NCBI RefSeq assembly: GCF_000718085.1 | Contig: NZ_JOEC01000001.1 | Span: 1,116,001 to 1,180,000, forward strand | Reading direction: 5' to 3' | Length of the DNA: 64,000 nt | Source of the DNA: Mycetocola saprophilus | GTDB lineage: Bacteria > Actinomycetota > Actinomycetes > Actinomycetales > Microbacteriaceae | In this document: positions 53,102 to 61,450 of the stretch, piece by piece | Layout of the letters: each line of letters starts with the position of its first letter | Position numbering within the stretch: the stretch's first letter is position 1 | The notes under the pieces: generated by a model | The model's input: the letters and a program-made list of their open reading frames with translations, nothing else | Database searches by the model: none | Told to the model about the DNA's origin: nothing | Made by a program: the position numbers and the translations under genes

Positions 53102-54846
53102 GTACCACGCCGCCCCGCACCGATCCGCTCTGGGCACTCATCCCCGCCCTCTCCGCCCACCGCGGCGCCCTCATCTGGACCGGCCTGGTGGGCCTGGCCA
53201 ATAACCTCGCCCTGGTGTTCCTCGCGGTGGCCGGCTCATACACCGTCACGCTCGCCCTGGTGGAGCATCGCCCGGCCGAACCCGGCTGGTGGATCGCCGC
53301 GGCGAGTGCGGTCCTGCTGCGCGCGGTCCTCACCTGGCACGAGATGGATATCTCCCACTCGATCGCCTATCGGGTGCTGGCGGCGCTTCGGATGGCACTG
53401 TTTGACGGTTTCGCCCGCGGAGTCCCCTCCCGCTCACCCGATCAGCACACGGGACGCCTGGCCGCGACCGCGATGGGCGAAACCGAAAAACTTGAGTTCT
53501 TTTACGCGCACACGCTCACCCAGCTGGCCGGAGCCGCGGTCCTCCTCATCGGGGCGCTGCTCGCGCTGGGTGGCCTGGGCCCGACGCTGGCGGCGGGATT
53601 CGCGCTGGGATGCGCGGCGCTTGTGGCCTTCAGCGTTCCGCTGCTGCGCAAGAACGCGCGACTCGGCGAGCGCATCCAGCGGGCGAAGTCGGATCAGTCG
53701 GCCCTCGTTGTGGATGTCCTCTCGGGCACCCGCGAAATCCTGAGCTTCGATCTGCGGGACCGTGTGGGTGAGCAGCTCTCCGTCTCCACGCGGCGAATCG
53801 TCGAGTTGGAGCGGCGTCTGCGGGTGCGCGAGAGCGCCGCGGCGAGTATTCGAGAGCTCTGCACACTGGCAATTTTGATTGTGGTGTTTGTGCTGGCCTG
53901 GAATCAGCCGGGGCTGGAACGGGTGTGGATTCCCGCGGTCATCGCCGGCACCCTCACCGTGCTCGCGCCGCTCACCGAGGCGGTCGCGGTCCTCACCCAG
54001 CTGCAACCCCACCGGGCCAGCGCGGCCACGGTGGTTGCGGGAATCTCCCTGCCCCCCGAGGGGCCCACAGAAGGACCCACCGTGGAGTCCCTCGAGCAAC
54101 CCGCCGAGGATCCCGGCACTCGGACCGCGCCCCGAGGACCCTCGATGCGGATGCCCGCGGGCCCGCTCGGGCTCGAACTCAACGCGGTGCAGTTTTCCTA
54201 CGCACCGGACGCCCCCGCCCTTGCTCCCACCTGGCTCACCATCGCCGCCGGTGAGCACATCGGCATCGCCGGGCGATCCGGGTCGGGCAAAACCACGCTG
54301 GCTCGTCTACTCGCTCGGCTCTGGGAGCCGGATCGGGGCAGCATTCATCTGACCGCCGAAACCGGAGCACACTACGATCTGCGCGACCTGGATCTGTCCG
54401 GCTACCGGAGCCACGTCGGCCTGGTGGAGCAGGACGCCACGATCTTCCACGGCTCCCTGTGGGACAACCTTCGCCTGGCCGATCCAACCCTGACCGAGGA
54501 CACCGCACTCCACACTCTGACCCGCGCCGGGCTCACCCTGGATCCCGGCCGCTGGCCCGCAGGGGTCCACACCGAGCTGGGTGAAGCGGGATCGGGCATC
54601 TCCGGCGGCGAGCGCGCCCGCATCGCACTCGCGCGCGCCCTGGTCCGGCGGCCACGCATCTTGATCCTGGACGAGACCACCGCGGCCCTGGACGCGCGCT
54701 CCGAATCGAGTCTGCTCGATGCGTTGGCGGCGCTGCGCGGGGAGACCACCGTGATCACCATCTCGCACCGTCCCTCGACCCTCGCCCGCTGCGACCGCGT
54801 GGTGCAGCTCCCCGCGCTGCACCGCGAACCCGAGCCGAGGGGCTAA
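53098..54846 (+). CDS. ABC transporter half, CydC/IrtB-like
   Basis: A 582-residue half transporter with six membrane helices (about 1-310). A Pro-rich linker (about 315-360) precedes a nucleotide-binding domain (Walker A GRSGSGKTTLARL, signature ISGGERARIALARAL, Walker B ILILDETTAALD). It overlaps the preceding half by 4 bases (ATGA) and completes the heterodimer. It would export the finished product, or import its metal complex as IrtAB does. Last gene of the operon, before a strong hairpin. Confidence 0.87.
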   Translation: MSTTPPRTDPLWALIPALSAHRGALIWTGLVGLANNLALVFLAVAGSYTVTLALVEHRPAEPGWWIAAASAVLLRAVLTWHEMDISHSIAYRVLAALRMALFDGFARGVPSRSPDQHTGRLAATAMGETEKLEFFYAHTLTQLAGAAVLLIGALLALGGLGPTLAAGFALGCAALVAFSVPLLRKNARLGERIQRAKSDQSALVVDVLSGTREILSFDLRDRVGEQLSVSTRRIVELERRLRVRESAAASIRELCTLAILIVVFVLAWNQPGLERVWIPAVIAGTLTVLAPLTEAVAVLTQLQPHRASAATVVAGISLPPEGPTEGPTVESLEQPAEDPGTRTAPRGPSMRMPAGPLGLELNAVQFSYAPDAPALAPTWLTIAAGEHIGIAGRSGSGKTTLARLLARLWEPDRGSIHLTAETGAHYDLRDLDLSGYRSHVGLVEQDATIFHGSLWDNLRLADPTLTEDTALHTLTRAGLTLDPGRWPAGVHTELGEAGSGISGGERARIALARALVRRPRILILDETTAALDARSESSLLDALAALRGETTVITISHRPSTLARCDRVVQLPALHREPEPRG

Positions 54847-54853
54847 CCACAAC

Positions 54854-54897
54854 AACGGGGCCCTGGCCGATCGGATTCGATCGGCCAGGGCCCCGTT
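54854..54897. terminator. Perfect 20-bp hairpin ending both operons
   Basis: AACGGGGCCCTGGCCGATCG and its exact complement flank a GATT loop. It lies between the convergent ABC gene and the substrate-binding protein gene. It has almost no T-run, but its position and stability make it a likely bidirectional terminator. Confidence 0.82.
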
Positions 54898-54906
54898 ACC
54901 GTGCGG

Positions 54907-55899
54907 CTAGGACGCGTGCAGCCCCTGCGCGATCTGCTGCACCGCACGAATGTTGCCCCAGGTTCCAGGCATCACATCGTCGGAGGCGATCGCGATCAGG
55001 CGGTCATTGGCAACCGCCGCCACCTGGGGGAACGTGGCCCGCAGGTAGTCCCGGGTGGCCTGCTCGTGGGCGGCATCCAGGGTGGTGAACACGATGGCCT
55101 CGGGGTTCTTGGCGATCAGCGTTTCGGGCGAGATGACCGCAGAGAAGAAGCTGGCAAACGCCGGATCCTCGGGGCTAAACACGTTGTCACCGCCGGCGAG
55201 CTGGATCATGTTGTACTCGATCCCCGCACCGATCGCCGAGATGCTGGTGCCCTCCACAAAGAGTTCGGCCACGCTCGGCTTGGGCTGCTGGGCGGTGCGG
55301 GTGGCTACCTCATCCAGCGCTGCCTGTGCCTCGTTCGCCACCGTCGCGGCTCGCTCCGGCACCCCGAAGATCTGGCCCAGGTTGGTGATGTCCTCCAGGA
55401 GGTCACTCACCTCGGCCACGCTGCGGCGATCCGAACATCCGGCCGTGGCCACGTACGCATTCGCGCCCGCGGCCTTTAGCTGCGCAATGTCCGCAAAGCC
55501 CTGCTCGGCGGTGAATTCATAGGTGGTCGGCGCGTAGACAAAGTCCGGCGATACCCCCAGCAGAACCTCGCGGGAGGGCGGCATCTGGTCGCTCAGCTGG
55601 CTCACCGTGCCGTCCTTGGCGAGTTCGGGGGCGAGCGGCTGGCCGTGGGTTTGAGCCTCGGCGACCACGCGGTCCGCCAGGCCCAGCTTGATCAGCATCT
55701 CCGACTGGGCCGGGCTCATGGCCACCGCACGCTCGGGGGCACGATCCACGCTGAGGGTGCGGCCGCAGTTGGTGAGGGTGACCGCGGAGGCCGACCCACT
55801 CGCGCCGGTATCGGGGGTCGACACGGCCTGGCCACAGCCGCTGAGGAGGAATCCGCCCAGGAGTAGTCCGGTCAGCGGAAGGAGGGTTTTTGTTGTCAT
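54907..55899 (-). CDS. Metallophore-binding lipoprotein (FecB/FepB type)
   Basis: A 330-residue substrate-binding lipoprotein with a signal peptide ending in the lipobox LLSGC, so it is anchored outside the membrane. The cluster-A-type fold is suggested by RAPERAVAMSPAQSEMLIKLGLADRVVA and the GxxxEYNMIQLAGGDNVF segment typical of siderophore/heme/cobalamin-binding proteins. The ATG at 55899 is chosen; an in-frame ATG at 55944 lies inside the ATPase gene. It is the last gene of a permease-ATPase-binding protein operon. Confidence 0.88.
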   Translation of the reverse strand: MTTKTLLPLTGLLLGGFLLSGCGQAVSTPDTGASGSASAVTLTNCGRTLSVDRAPERAVAMSPAQSEMLIKLGLADRVVAEAQTHGQPLAPELAKDGTVSQLSDQMPPSREVLLGVSPDFVYAPTTYEFTAEQGFADIAQLKAAGANAYVATAGCSDRRSVAEVSDLLEDITNLGQIFGVPERAATVANEAQAALDEVATRTAQQPKPSVAELFVEGTSISAIGAGIEYNMIQLAGGDNVFSPEDPAFASFFSAVISPETLIAKNPEAIVFTTLDAAHEQATRDYLRATFPQVAAVANDRLIAIASDDVMPGTWGNIRAVQQIAQGLHAS

Positions 55900-55912
55900 A
55901 CGGGTATCACTT

Positions 55913-56698
55913 TCACTTGGGTGGGATGGGAGGGGTGGGAGCAAGCGCGATCAGGGTCCGACCGGTGATCGGATGGGTGATGCGCCTCGAGTCCACCCCA
56001 AAGACTGCGCGGATGCTCCGCGGGGTGAGAATGTCGTGGGGGTCGCCGATGCCCAGCAGCTCCCCCGCGCGCATGAGCGCCACGTGGGTGCAGAACTCGC
56101 TGGCCAGGTTCATATCGTGCAGGGCCGTGATCACCGTGAGTCCGCGGCTCGTGGCCAGGGACATCAGCTCAAATTGAAACGAGATGTCGAGGTGGTTGGT
56201 GGGCTCGTCGAGGATCAGAATCGGGGCGTCCTGAACGAGGGCCCGCGCGAGCAGGACCCGCTGTTTTTCCCCGCCCGAGAGCACGGTGAAGGGACGCTCG
56301 GCCAGGTGGGTGGCGCCCACGTCCCTCAGCGCCTGATCAACCAGGTCGCGGTCGCGGTCGGAGTCCCCGCCGAAGCCGCGCTGATGCGGGACCCGTCCCA
56401 GCATCGCCATGTCACGTACCGAGATGGGGAACTCCTGGATGGACTCCTGCGCCATGACGGCCACGCGCCGGGCGACATCCCGCGCGGACATGGCCTGCAC
56501 ATCCGATCCATCCACCAGCACCCGCCCGGATGCGGGACGCTGCGCGCGATAGGCGGTGCGTAGCAGCGTGGATTTTCCACAACCATTGGGCCCCAGAATG
56601 CCCAGCACACTCCCGGCGGGCACACTCAGGCTAACCTCGGTGACCAGGCGTCGACCGCCCAGCTCCACGCTGACCGACTGAAACTCCACGCCCGTCAT
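55913..56698 (-). CDS. Metallophore ABC transporter ATPase (FecE/FepC type)
   Basis: A 261-residue ATPase. Walker A is GPNGCGKSTLLRTAY, signature LSGGEKQRVLLARAL, Walker B ILILDEPTNHLD. These are the standard features of FecE-type subunits of siderophore importers. It overlaps the permease gene by 4 bases and is followed by the binding protein. Confidence 0.93.
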   Translation of the reverse strand: MTGVEFQSVSVELGGRRLVTEVSLSVPAGSVLGILGPNGCGKSTLLRTAYRAQRPASGRVLVDGSDVQAMSARDVARRVAVMAQESIQEFPISVRDMAMLGRVPHQRGFGGDSDRDRDLVDQALRDVGATHLAERPFTVLSGGEKQRVLLARALVQDAPILILDEPTNHLDISFQFELMSLATSRGLTVITALHDMNLASEFCTHVALMRAGELLGIGDPHDILTPRSIRAVFGVDSRRITHPITGRTLIALAPTPPIPPK

Positions 56699-57795
56699 CG
56701 GGTGCCACCCATCCGAGCGCCCGAGGTGCGCATGATCCAGAGGAAGAAGGGAGCGCCCACCACCGAGGTCAGGATCCCCAACGGGATCTCGGCGGGCTGG
56801 GCGACGCTGCGGGCAAGCAGGTCGGTGAGCATCAGAAAGAAGGCCCCGCCCAGCATGACCAGCGGGATCAGCCGGCGATGATCCGCCCCCACGATCATCC
56901 TGATCACGTGCGGAACCACGAGCCCCACAAATCCGATTCCCCCGCAGACGGCAACCGTGGTCGCGGTGAGCAGGGCGGTGGCGAGGAGGAGGGTGCGACG
57001 CAGCGCGGGCACGTTGACCCCGAGGGCGGTGGCGGTCTCATCCCCGGCGAGCATTGCGTTGAGCGCCCGCGAGCGCAGCAGTGCATAGGTTCCCACCAGC
57101 ACCAGGGCACCGGCCGGCAGCAGGAGCTGGGCGTATGTGGCCGCCGAGACGCTGCCCAGGAGGAAAAACAGCACGCTGTAGACGTTTTGGGCCGAGGTGG
57201 TCAGGGTCAGAAAATTGGTGATCGCGGCGAGCAGGGACCCCAGGGCAACCCCGGCGAGAATCAGGCGTGAGGGGGCGATGATCCCGCCCTGACGTGCCAA
57301 CACGTACACCAGGAAGGTGGCCCCGATCGCCCCGACAAAGGCGGCGGCGTTGAGACTCAGCCCGGCAACCGCGGTGGATCCGGCCACGATCGCCAGGACG
57401 GCACCCACCCCGGCACCGGCCGACACCCCGAGGATGTAGGGCTCGGCCAGTGGGTTGCGAACGTTTGTTTGAAGCAGGGCTCCGGCCAGCGCCAGGCTCG
57501 CCCCGGCAACGCCCGCTAGCAGGGTGCGCGGGAGTCGGAACATCCACACGGCCTGGTCCTGGGCGCCGGTCAGACTGCCGTCACTCATCCAGGGCATCCC
57601 GGGCAGCAGGTGCCCCAGGATAACGCGCGCGGCCTCAAGCGGCGTCGTGCCCAGCGGACCGGTGGCGGCGGAGGTGAGGAGCACCACAAGAATCGCGACG
57701 CTCAGCAGGAGTACCCAAACCCCGGTCCGAGAGCGCGCGGGGCGACGCGGCGAGGGGGCGGATGGAAGGGTGGCTGCACGGCTGTTGTCGGTCAC
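56695..57795 (-). CDS. Metallophore ABC permease (FecCD family)
   Basis: A 366-residue permease with about ten helices. The family segments are visible: NPLAEPYILGVSAGAGVGAV, and near the end IGFVGLVVPHVIRMIVG and ARSVAQPAEIPLGILTSVVGAPFF. Only one permease gene is present, so it forms a homodimer. The GTG start at 57795 lies 16 bp from the metal box; with no ribosome-binding site it may be translated from a leaderless or near-leaderless mRNA. Confidence 0.93.
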   Translation of the reverse strand: MTDNSRAATLPSAPSPRRPARSRTGVWVLLLSVAILVVLLTSAATGPLGTTPLEAARVILGHLLPGMPWMSDGSLTGAQDQAVWMFRLPRTLLAGVAGASLALAGALLQTNVRNPLAEPYILGVSAGAGVGAVLAIVAGSTAVAGLSLNAAAFVGAIGATFLVYVLARQGGIIAPSRLILAGVALGSLLAAITNFLTLTTSAQNVYSVLFFLLGSVSAATYAQLLLPAGALVLVGTYALLRSRALNAMLAGDETATALGVNVPALRRTLLLATALLTATTVAVCGGIGFVGLVVPHVIRMIVGADHRRLIPLVMLGGAFFLMLTDLLARSVAQPAEIPLGILTSVVGAPFFLWIMRTSGARMGGTR

Positions 57796-57810
57796 ACATC
57801 ACAGCGTAGC

Positions 57811-57833
57811 TTAATGAGAGCGATTCTCATTAA
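57811..57833. promoter_or_regulatory. Second Fur/Zur-type palindrome, before the uptake operon
   Basis: TTAATGAGAGCGATTCTCATTAA is an inverted repeat with 9 perfect outer pairs around a mismatched centre (core TGAGAGC-G-ATTCTCA, 7-1-7). It shares the GATTxTCA half with the box at 46497. It lies 16 bp upstream of the FecCD start on the minus strand, overlapping where a promoter must be. The two boxes suggest that biosynthesis and uptake answer to the same metal regulator. Confidence 0.78.
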
Positions 57834-58068
57834 CGGTGTGATGAAATCCCCTCGCGTCGCGGATAATCACGTCGAATGGTCCGCTTTACTTCCGGGCTCA
57901 CTGCCCATTCACAGCCATTCGGGTATGGCAAGTGGGAGGATCTAAACGTCACAATCGACGTTCCGGATCCCCCGTCCATGGCACGATATGCTGCCCACGA
58001 ATTTCGACCCGTGCATCTCCCCCTTTAACGCAACTGACGAGTCACTCGTCTTTGATGAAAGGGAACAC

Positions 58069-58749
58069 ATGTCCATCTCCACCGCCATTTCCACGGCTTT
58101 CAGCACCAAGAAGACCCTGGCCGCGCTGGCCCTCACCGCCACGCTGGCGATTGTGCCCGCGGCACTGCCGGCTCAGGCAGCCACCGCAACCACACAGTCC
58201 GCCAACCAGACCACCACGCGTGCCGCCGCCTTCGATGATCGCGCCGTGGTCGACCTGCTCGCCTTCGGCCGCGGTCCGATCGCCGAGCAGCGTCCCGAAC
58301 TCGTTCGCCAGCTGGGCCATGCGGGCGCTTCCTCGGCACCGGCCGACCTCACCGACACCTTGCTCGCCGACCTGCGAGAGGTTGATCCGGACTTCACCGC
58401 CCGGGTCACGACCGGTGCACAGGCGAAGGATCCGTACCGCGCGGAGACGGCGCTCCAGGCATTCAGCGACGATGTTGCGCTGGTAGCGGCGAAGTACTCC
58501 ACCGGCAGTGCAACGCCGGGCACTCGCTCGGACGCAACCGCCTCCTCCCCGCTCACGGTCTCCCCCTATAACGGCAAGGTGGTGGGCTTCACCAATGTGT
58601 TTGTGAGCACCCAGGTGGTGATTGCGGCCGCGGTCGCCGCGAGCGTCGCCGCCGTGGTGGGGGCACTGGCAGTGATCGTCTACCAGAGCCCCAGCGGCGA
58701 CACCGACCTGATCCGGGAGGGGTTGGCGGCCTCGCTCTCCGAGCTCTAG
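58069..58749 (+). CDS. SdpC-family toxin precursor
   Basis: A 226-residue secreted protein with a signal peptide (residues 1 to about 38, ending AQAA). A family region FDDRAVVDLLAFGRGPIAEQ follows (about 55-73). A very hydrophobic stretch at 171-206 (VVGFTNVFV... AVIVYQ) corresponds to the toxic core of SdpC. In Bacillus the core carries a disulfide; here the whole protein has no Cys. The ATG at 58069 has GAAAGGGA upstream. sdpA, sdpB and an immunity-like gene follow. Confidence 0.83.
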   Translation: MSISTAISTAFSTKKTLAALALTATLAIVPAALPAQAATATTQSANQTTTRAAAFDDRAVVDLLAFGRGPIAEQRPELVRQLGHAGASSAPADLTDTLLADLREVDPDFTARVTTGAQAKDPYRAETALQAFSDDVALVAAKYSTGSATPGTRSDATASSPLTVSPYNGKVVGFTNVFVSTQVVIAAAVAASVAAVVGALAVIVYQSPSGDTDLIREGLAASLSEL

Positions 58750-58755
58750 TCCGCG

Positions 58756-59328
58756 ATGAGCTCGCATCCTCGCACGCTGCCCACGCCCCGAACACGATCC
58801 ACACGGGTATTTTTCCTCACACTGGGACTGATCACCATGTTCTTCGTGCTCACCGTGGGCGCTTCGTGGACAAACAACGTCCTCACCCGGTCACCTAAAA
58901 CCTCGGTGTCCACGGATATTCAGGCTCTGTTCCCACAGGGGTGGGCATTTTTTACCAAGAGTCCGCGAGAGCCCGCCGCGGTTCCCTACCTGCGGACCGC
59001 GGCGGGCGACTGGGTTCGGGCCGATTCTCTACCCCAGTCCAGCGCCGGTAACCTCTTCGGGCTCAGCCGCAACCAGCGAGCACAGGGCACCGAGTTGGCG
59101 ATCATCGCGCAGTTACTCCCCGGCTTCCAGGAGTGCGCCGACTATGTGTCCAGCTGCCTGGAATCCGCCGCACCCCCACGCACGGTCCTTCCCAGCCCCA
59201 CGCGAGCACGGCAGTTCTGCGGAGATCTGACGATCGTCATGCAGGAGCCCGTGAAGTTCGGCTACCGGGATCGCGTGCCCTCCCAAACCCGCGCGGTCTC
59301 CCTTGCCCGGGTGGCGATCACGTGCTGA
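58756..59328 (+). CDS. SdpA-like toxin maturation protein
   Basis: A 190-residue protein with one N-terminal helix (about 17-38). The SdpA signature LFPQGWAFFTKSPREP (about residues 58-73) is visible. SdpA and SdpB are required for processing of the SdpC toxin. It starts 7 bp after sdpC with no clear ribosome-binding sequence, so it depends on coupling. It contains four Cys in the C-terminal half (near ECADYVSSCLE, RQFCGD and the final Cys). Confidence 0.82.
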   Translation: MSSHPRTLPTPRTRSTRVFFLTLGLITMFFVLTVGASWTNNVLTRSPKTSVSTDIQALFPQGWAFFTKSPREPAAVPYLRTAAGDWVRADSLPQSSAGNLFGLSRNQRAQGTELAIIAQLLPGFQECADYVSSCLESAAPPRTVLPSPTRARQFCGDLTIVMQEPVKFGYRDRVPSQTRAVSLARVAITC

Positions 59329-60269
59329 GCGCTCTTTCGTCGAGGGCGCTGTCCCCGGCACGAGACTTTAGTAGTGCGCTTCGCGGGCTGGCGGCAAACC
59401 TCTCCCGATACCCTCCGCCGGGGATCCGCGTGCAGCTCGGGCGCAGCATCATCGCCCTCGGCCAGCTCGTCACGCTTGCCCTCACCTCGTGGCTGAACCT
59501 GTCAACCGAGGTCCTGAGCGTCGAACCGGCCACGTACTGCGCGGGGGTGAGGCGAGCCTCGCTGTTCTGCCTGGGTTCGGAAACGCCGCAGGAGTTCGGC
59601 CGGTGGATCGGAATCGTCATCGCGGCGCTGGTCATCGCCGGGGCGTTCCCCCGCATCCTGGCGGTCGCGCACCTCTGGCTCGCCCTCTCGATGAATATCT
59701 CGCTCTCTCTGCCCGACGGCGGCGAAAGCGTGGCCGTCTTCGCCACCGCCTTTCTGGTGCTGATTGAGCTCGCCGATCGCCGCCGGTTGGGATGGTGCCG
59801 CGCGCCGGCGGAATCCGCCGACCTTCCCCGGAGTGGGCCGCGGGCGATCAGCTACGCGGGATCCCTCGCACTATGCATCCAACTGGCCGGCATCTATTTC
59901 GAGAGCGGACTGGCCAAGCTCGCCGTGTCCGAGTGGGTGGACGGCAGCGCGATGTTCTACGTCACCCGCGACCCGATGTTTGGAACCGTCGGCTGGGTTG
60001 GTGACATTCTCCAGGCGCTCACCATGCTGCCCGCCGGGGCGGCCCTGCTCACCTGGGGCACGATCGCGGTGGAGTGCACGATTGCCGTACTCCTCCTCCT
60101 ACCGTCCCGCTATAAACGTTATGCGCTGCTCGGGGTCGTTCCGTTGCACCTGGGCATCGGAGTGGCCATGGGACTGTGGTCGTTTGCCGCGACGATGATC
60201 GGCACGGCACTCATCGCGACCTACTCACTCGCCGATCCCACTCACCCCCACACCGAAGGCAGGAAATGA
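59322..60269 (+). CDS. SdpB-like membrane maturation protein
   Basis: A 315-residue membrane protein with about six or more helices. The start RYPPPGIRVQLGRSIIALGQL and GIYFESGLAKL, VSEWVDGSAMFYVTRDPMFG segments match SdpB/HTTM-type proteins. The GTG at 59322 overlaps the sdpA stop. It is the second factor needed to make the active toxin. Confidence 0.85.
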   Translation: MLSALSSRALSPARDFSSALRGLAANLSRYPPPGIRVQLGRSIIALGQLVTLALTSWLNLSTEVLSVEPATYCAGVRRASLFCLGSETPQEFGRWIGIVIAALVIAGAFPRILAVAHLWLALSMNISLSLPDGGESVAVFATAFLVLIELADRRRLGWCRAPAESADLPRSGPRAISYAGSLALCIQLAGIYFESGLAKLAVSEWVDGSAMFYVTRDPMFGTVGWVGDILQALTMLPAGAALLTWGTIAVECTIAVLLLLPSRYKRYALLGVVPLHLGIGVAMGLWSFAATMIGTALIATYSLADPTHPHTEGRK

Positions 60270-60745
60270 GAGTCAAGATTCGATTCGCCTGGGCCGCCCT
60301 CTTTACCCTGCTGCCGCTGGTTTGGCTGCTGGTGGCCGCGCAGGATCAGCCCGTCATCGAGCGAGCAATCGCTACCCACTGGACCCTGGCCGGGGTTGCC
60401 GACGGCTACGACAACCAAAATGGGCTGCTCTGGGCGGCCCTGATTCCCCTGATCGCCTGCGCGCTGATCGCCGGTTCTCTTGTGATTGCGCTGGATCAGA
60501 GCGTGGGCCGCTGGGCGGCCGCCAGCGGGTTTGCAACCCTGGCGCTGGTGAGCGCCGGGGCGGCGCTTCTCTGGGATGCGGCTCTGACTACCGCGAGCCA
60601 ACCGGAACTCGGCGACCGGCTAGGAACGCCCTTCTTGAATGTACTCTGGGCTCTCCCCTGGGCGCTGATCCCGTTGTGGATCGCGGCAGCTAGGACCCCG
60701 GTTCTGCCTCAGATCCGGGAGTCACCCTCGGATCCCGAGGACTAG
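60266..60745 (+). CDS. Probable Sdp immunity protein (SdpI/DUF1648-like)
   Basis: A 159-residue protein with about four helices. The loop after the first helix (ERAIATHWTLAGVADGYDNQ) matches the DUF1648 element found at the start of SdpI-type immunity proteins (IxxHWxxxGxxDGY). It overlaps sdpB by 4 bases (ATGA), the expected position for self-protection. It is shorter than SdpI. Function inferred from motif and context. Confidence 0.65.
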   Translation: MRVKIRFAWAALFTLLPLVWLLVAAQDQPVIERAIATHWTLAGVADGYDNQNGLLWAALIPLIACALIAGSLVIALDQSVGRWAAASGFATLALVSAGAALLWDAALTTASQPELGDRLGTPFLNVLWALPWALIPLWIAAARTPVLPQIRESPSDPED

Positions 60746-60817
60746 TCGAATCACTCGGTGTAGCCACCGGGCCGGCCGGAGAGCGACGTCCAGGCATCCA
60801 AACTCGTGGAACCCTGT

Positions 60818-61450
60818 CTAGTGCCCGCCCTCGCCGTCCTCGTCATGGTCGTGATCGGGGTCCTCGGGCTCGCCGCAGGCGTGGCCCAGCATGCGGAAAC
60901 CGTGCAGGACCGGGCTGGTCTCGGTCTGGCCGAAGACGTTGGTGCGGGTGATCGTATAGTCCACCTCGGCACCAAACGGATGCGAGGTGAAGGACTGCCC
61001 CGGTTCCCCGATGAAGGTGCAGGATCCGGCGTCGGTGGCACTGCCCGCCGCCTGAGCCGAGTCCCACCCGAGCCGCGCGGTTACCCAGGCGGCGTCCTGG
61101 CCGAGTGCCGTCTGCACTCGCAGCCGGCGATCCTCGGGGACCGGAATCTTGGTGCACTGCTGGCCGCCGGCCGCGCCCTTGCACACCTCACCATTGGTTG
61201 CGGTGCACTCGGTCTGCCCCGCCTGGATCTCGCATCCAGCGAGCACAAAGGACGCGTCGGCATGGGCGTTGTTTTGCTGGACGATCCGCAGCGTCGCGGT
61301 GCTTCCCGCGCCCTGACCCAGCGCAAACAGGACACCCCCGGCGGCGAGCACCAGGACCGCGAGCACACTCAGGGTGATGATCAGCCCGCGATGGCGACGC
61401 TTCGGCGGTTCGATGGGCGAAAAAACGGGTGCGGGCCAGGCCTCGGTCAT
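60818..61450 (-). CDS. Membrane-anchored secreted protein with His/Asp tail
   Basis: A 210-residue protein with a cytoplasmic Pro-rich start, one membrane helix (about 25-46) and an extracellular domain with six Cys (e.g. LAGCEIQAG, EVCKGAAGGQQC, GSCTFIG). It ends in PEDPDHDHDEDGEGGH, rich in His and Asp. It overlaps the TetR gene by 4 bases. No family is recognised. The tail suggests metal binding. Confidence 0.6.
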   Translation of the reverse strand: MTEAWPAPVFSPIEPPKRRHRGLIITLSVLAVLVLAAGGVLFALGQGAGSTATLRIVQQNNAHADASFVLAGCEIQAGQTECTATNGEVCKGAAGGQQCTKIPVPEDRRLRVQTALGQDAAWVTARLGWDSAQAAGSATDAGSCTFIGEPGQSFTSHPFGAEVDYTITRTNVFGQTETSPVLHGFRMLGHACGEPEDPDHDHDEDGEGGH

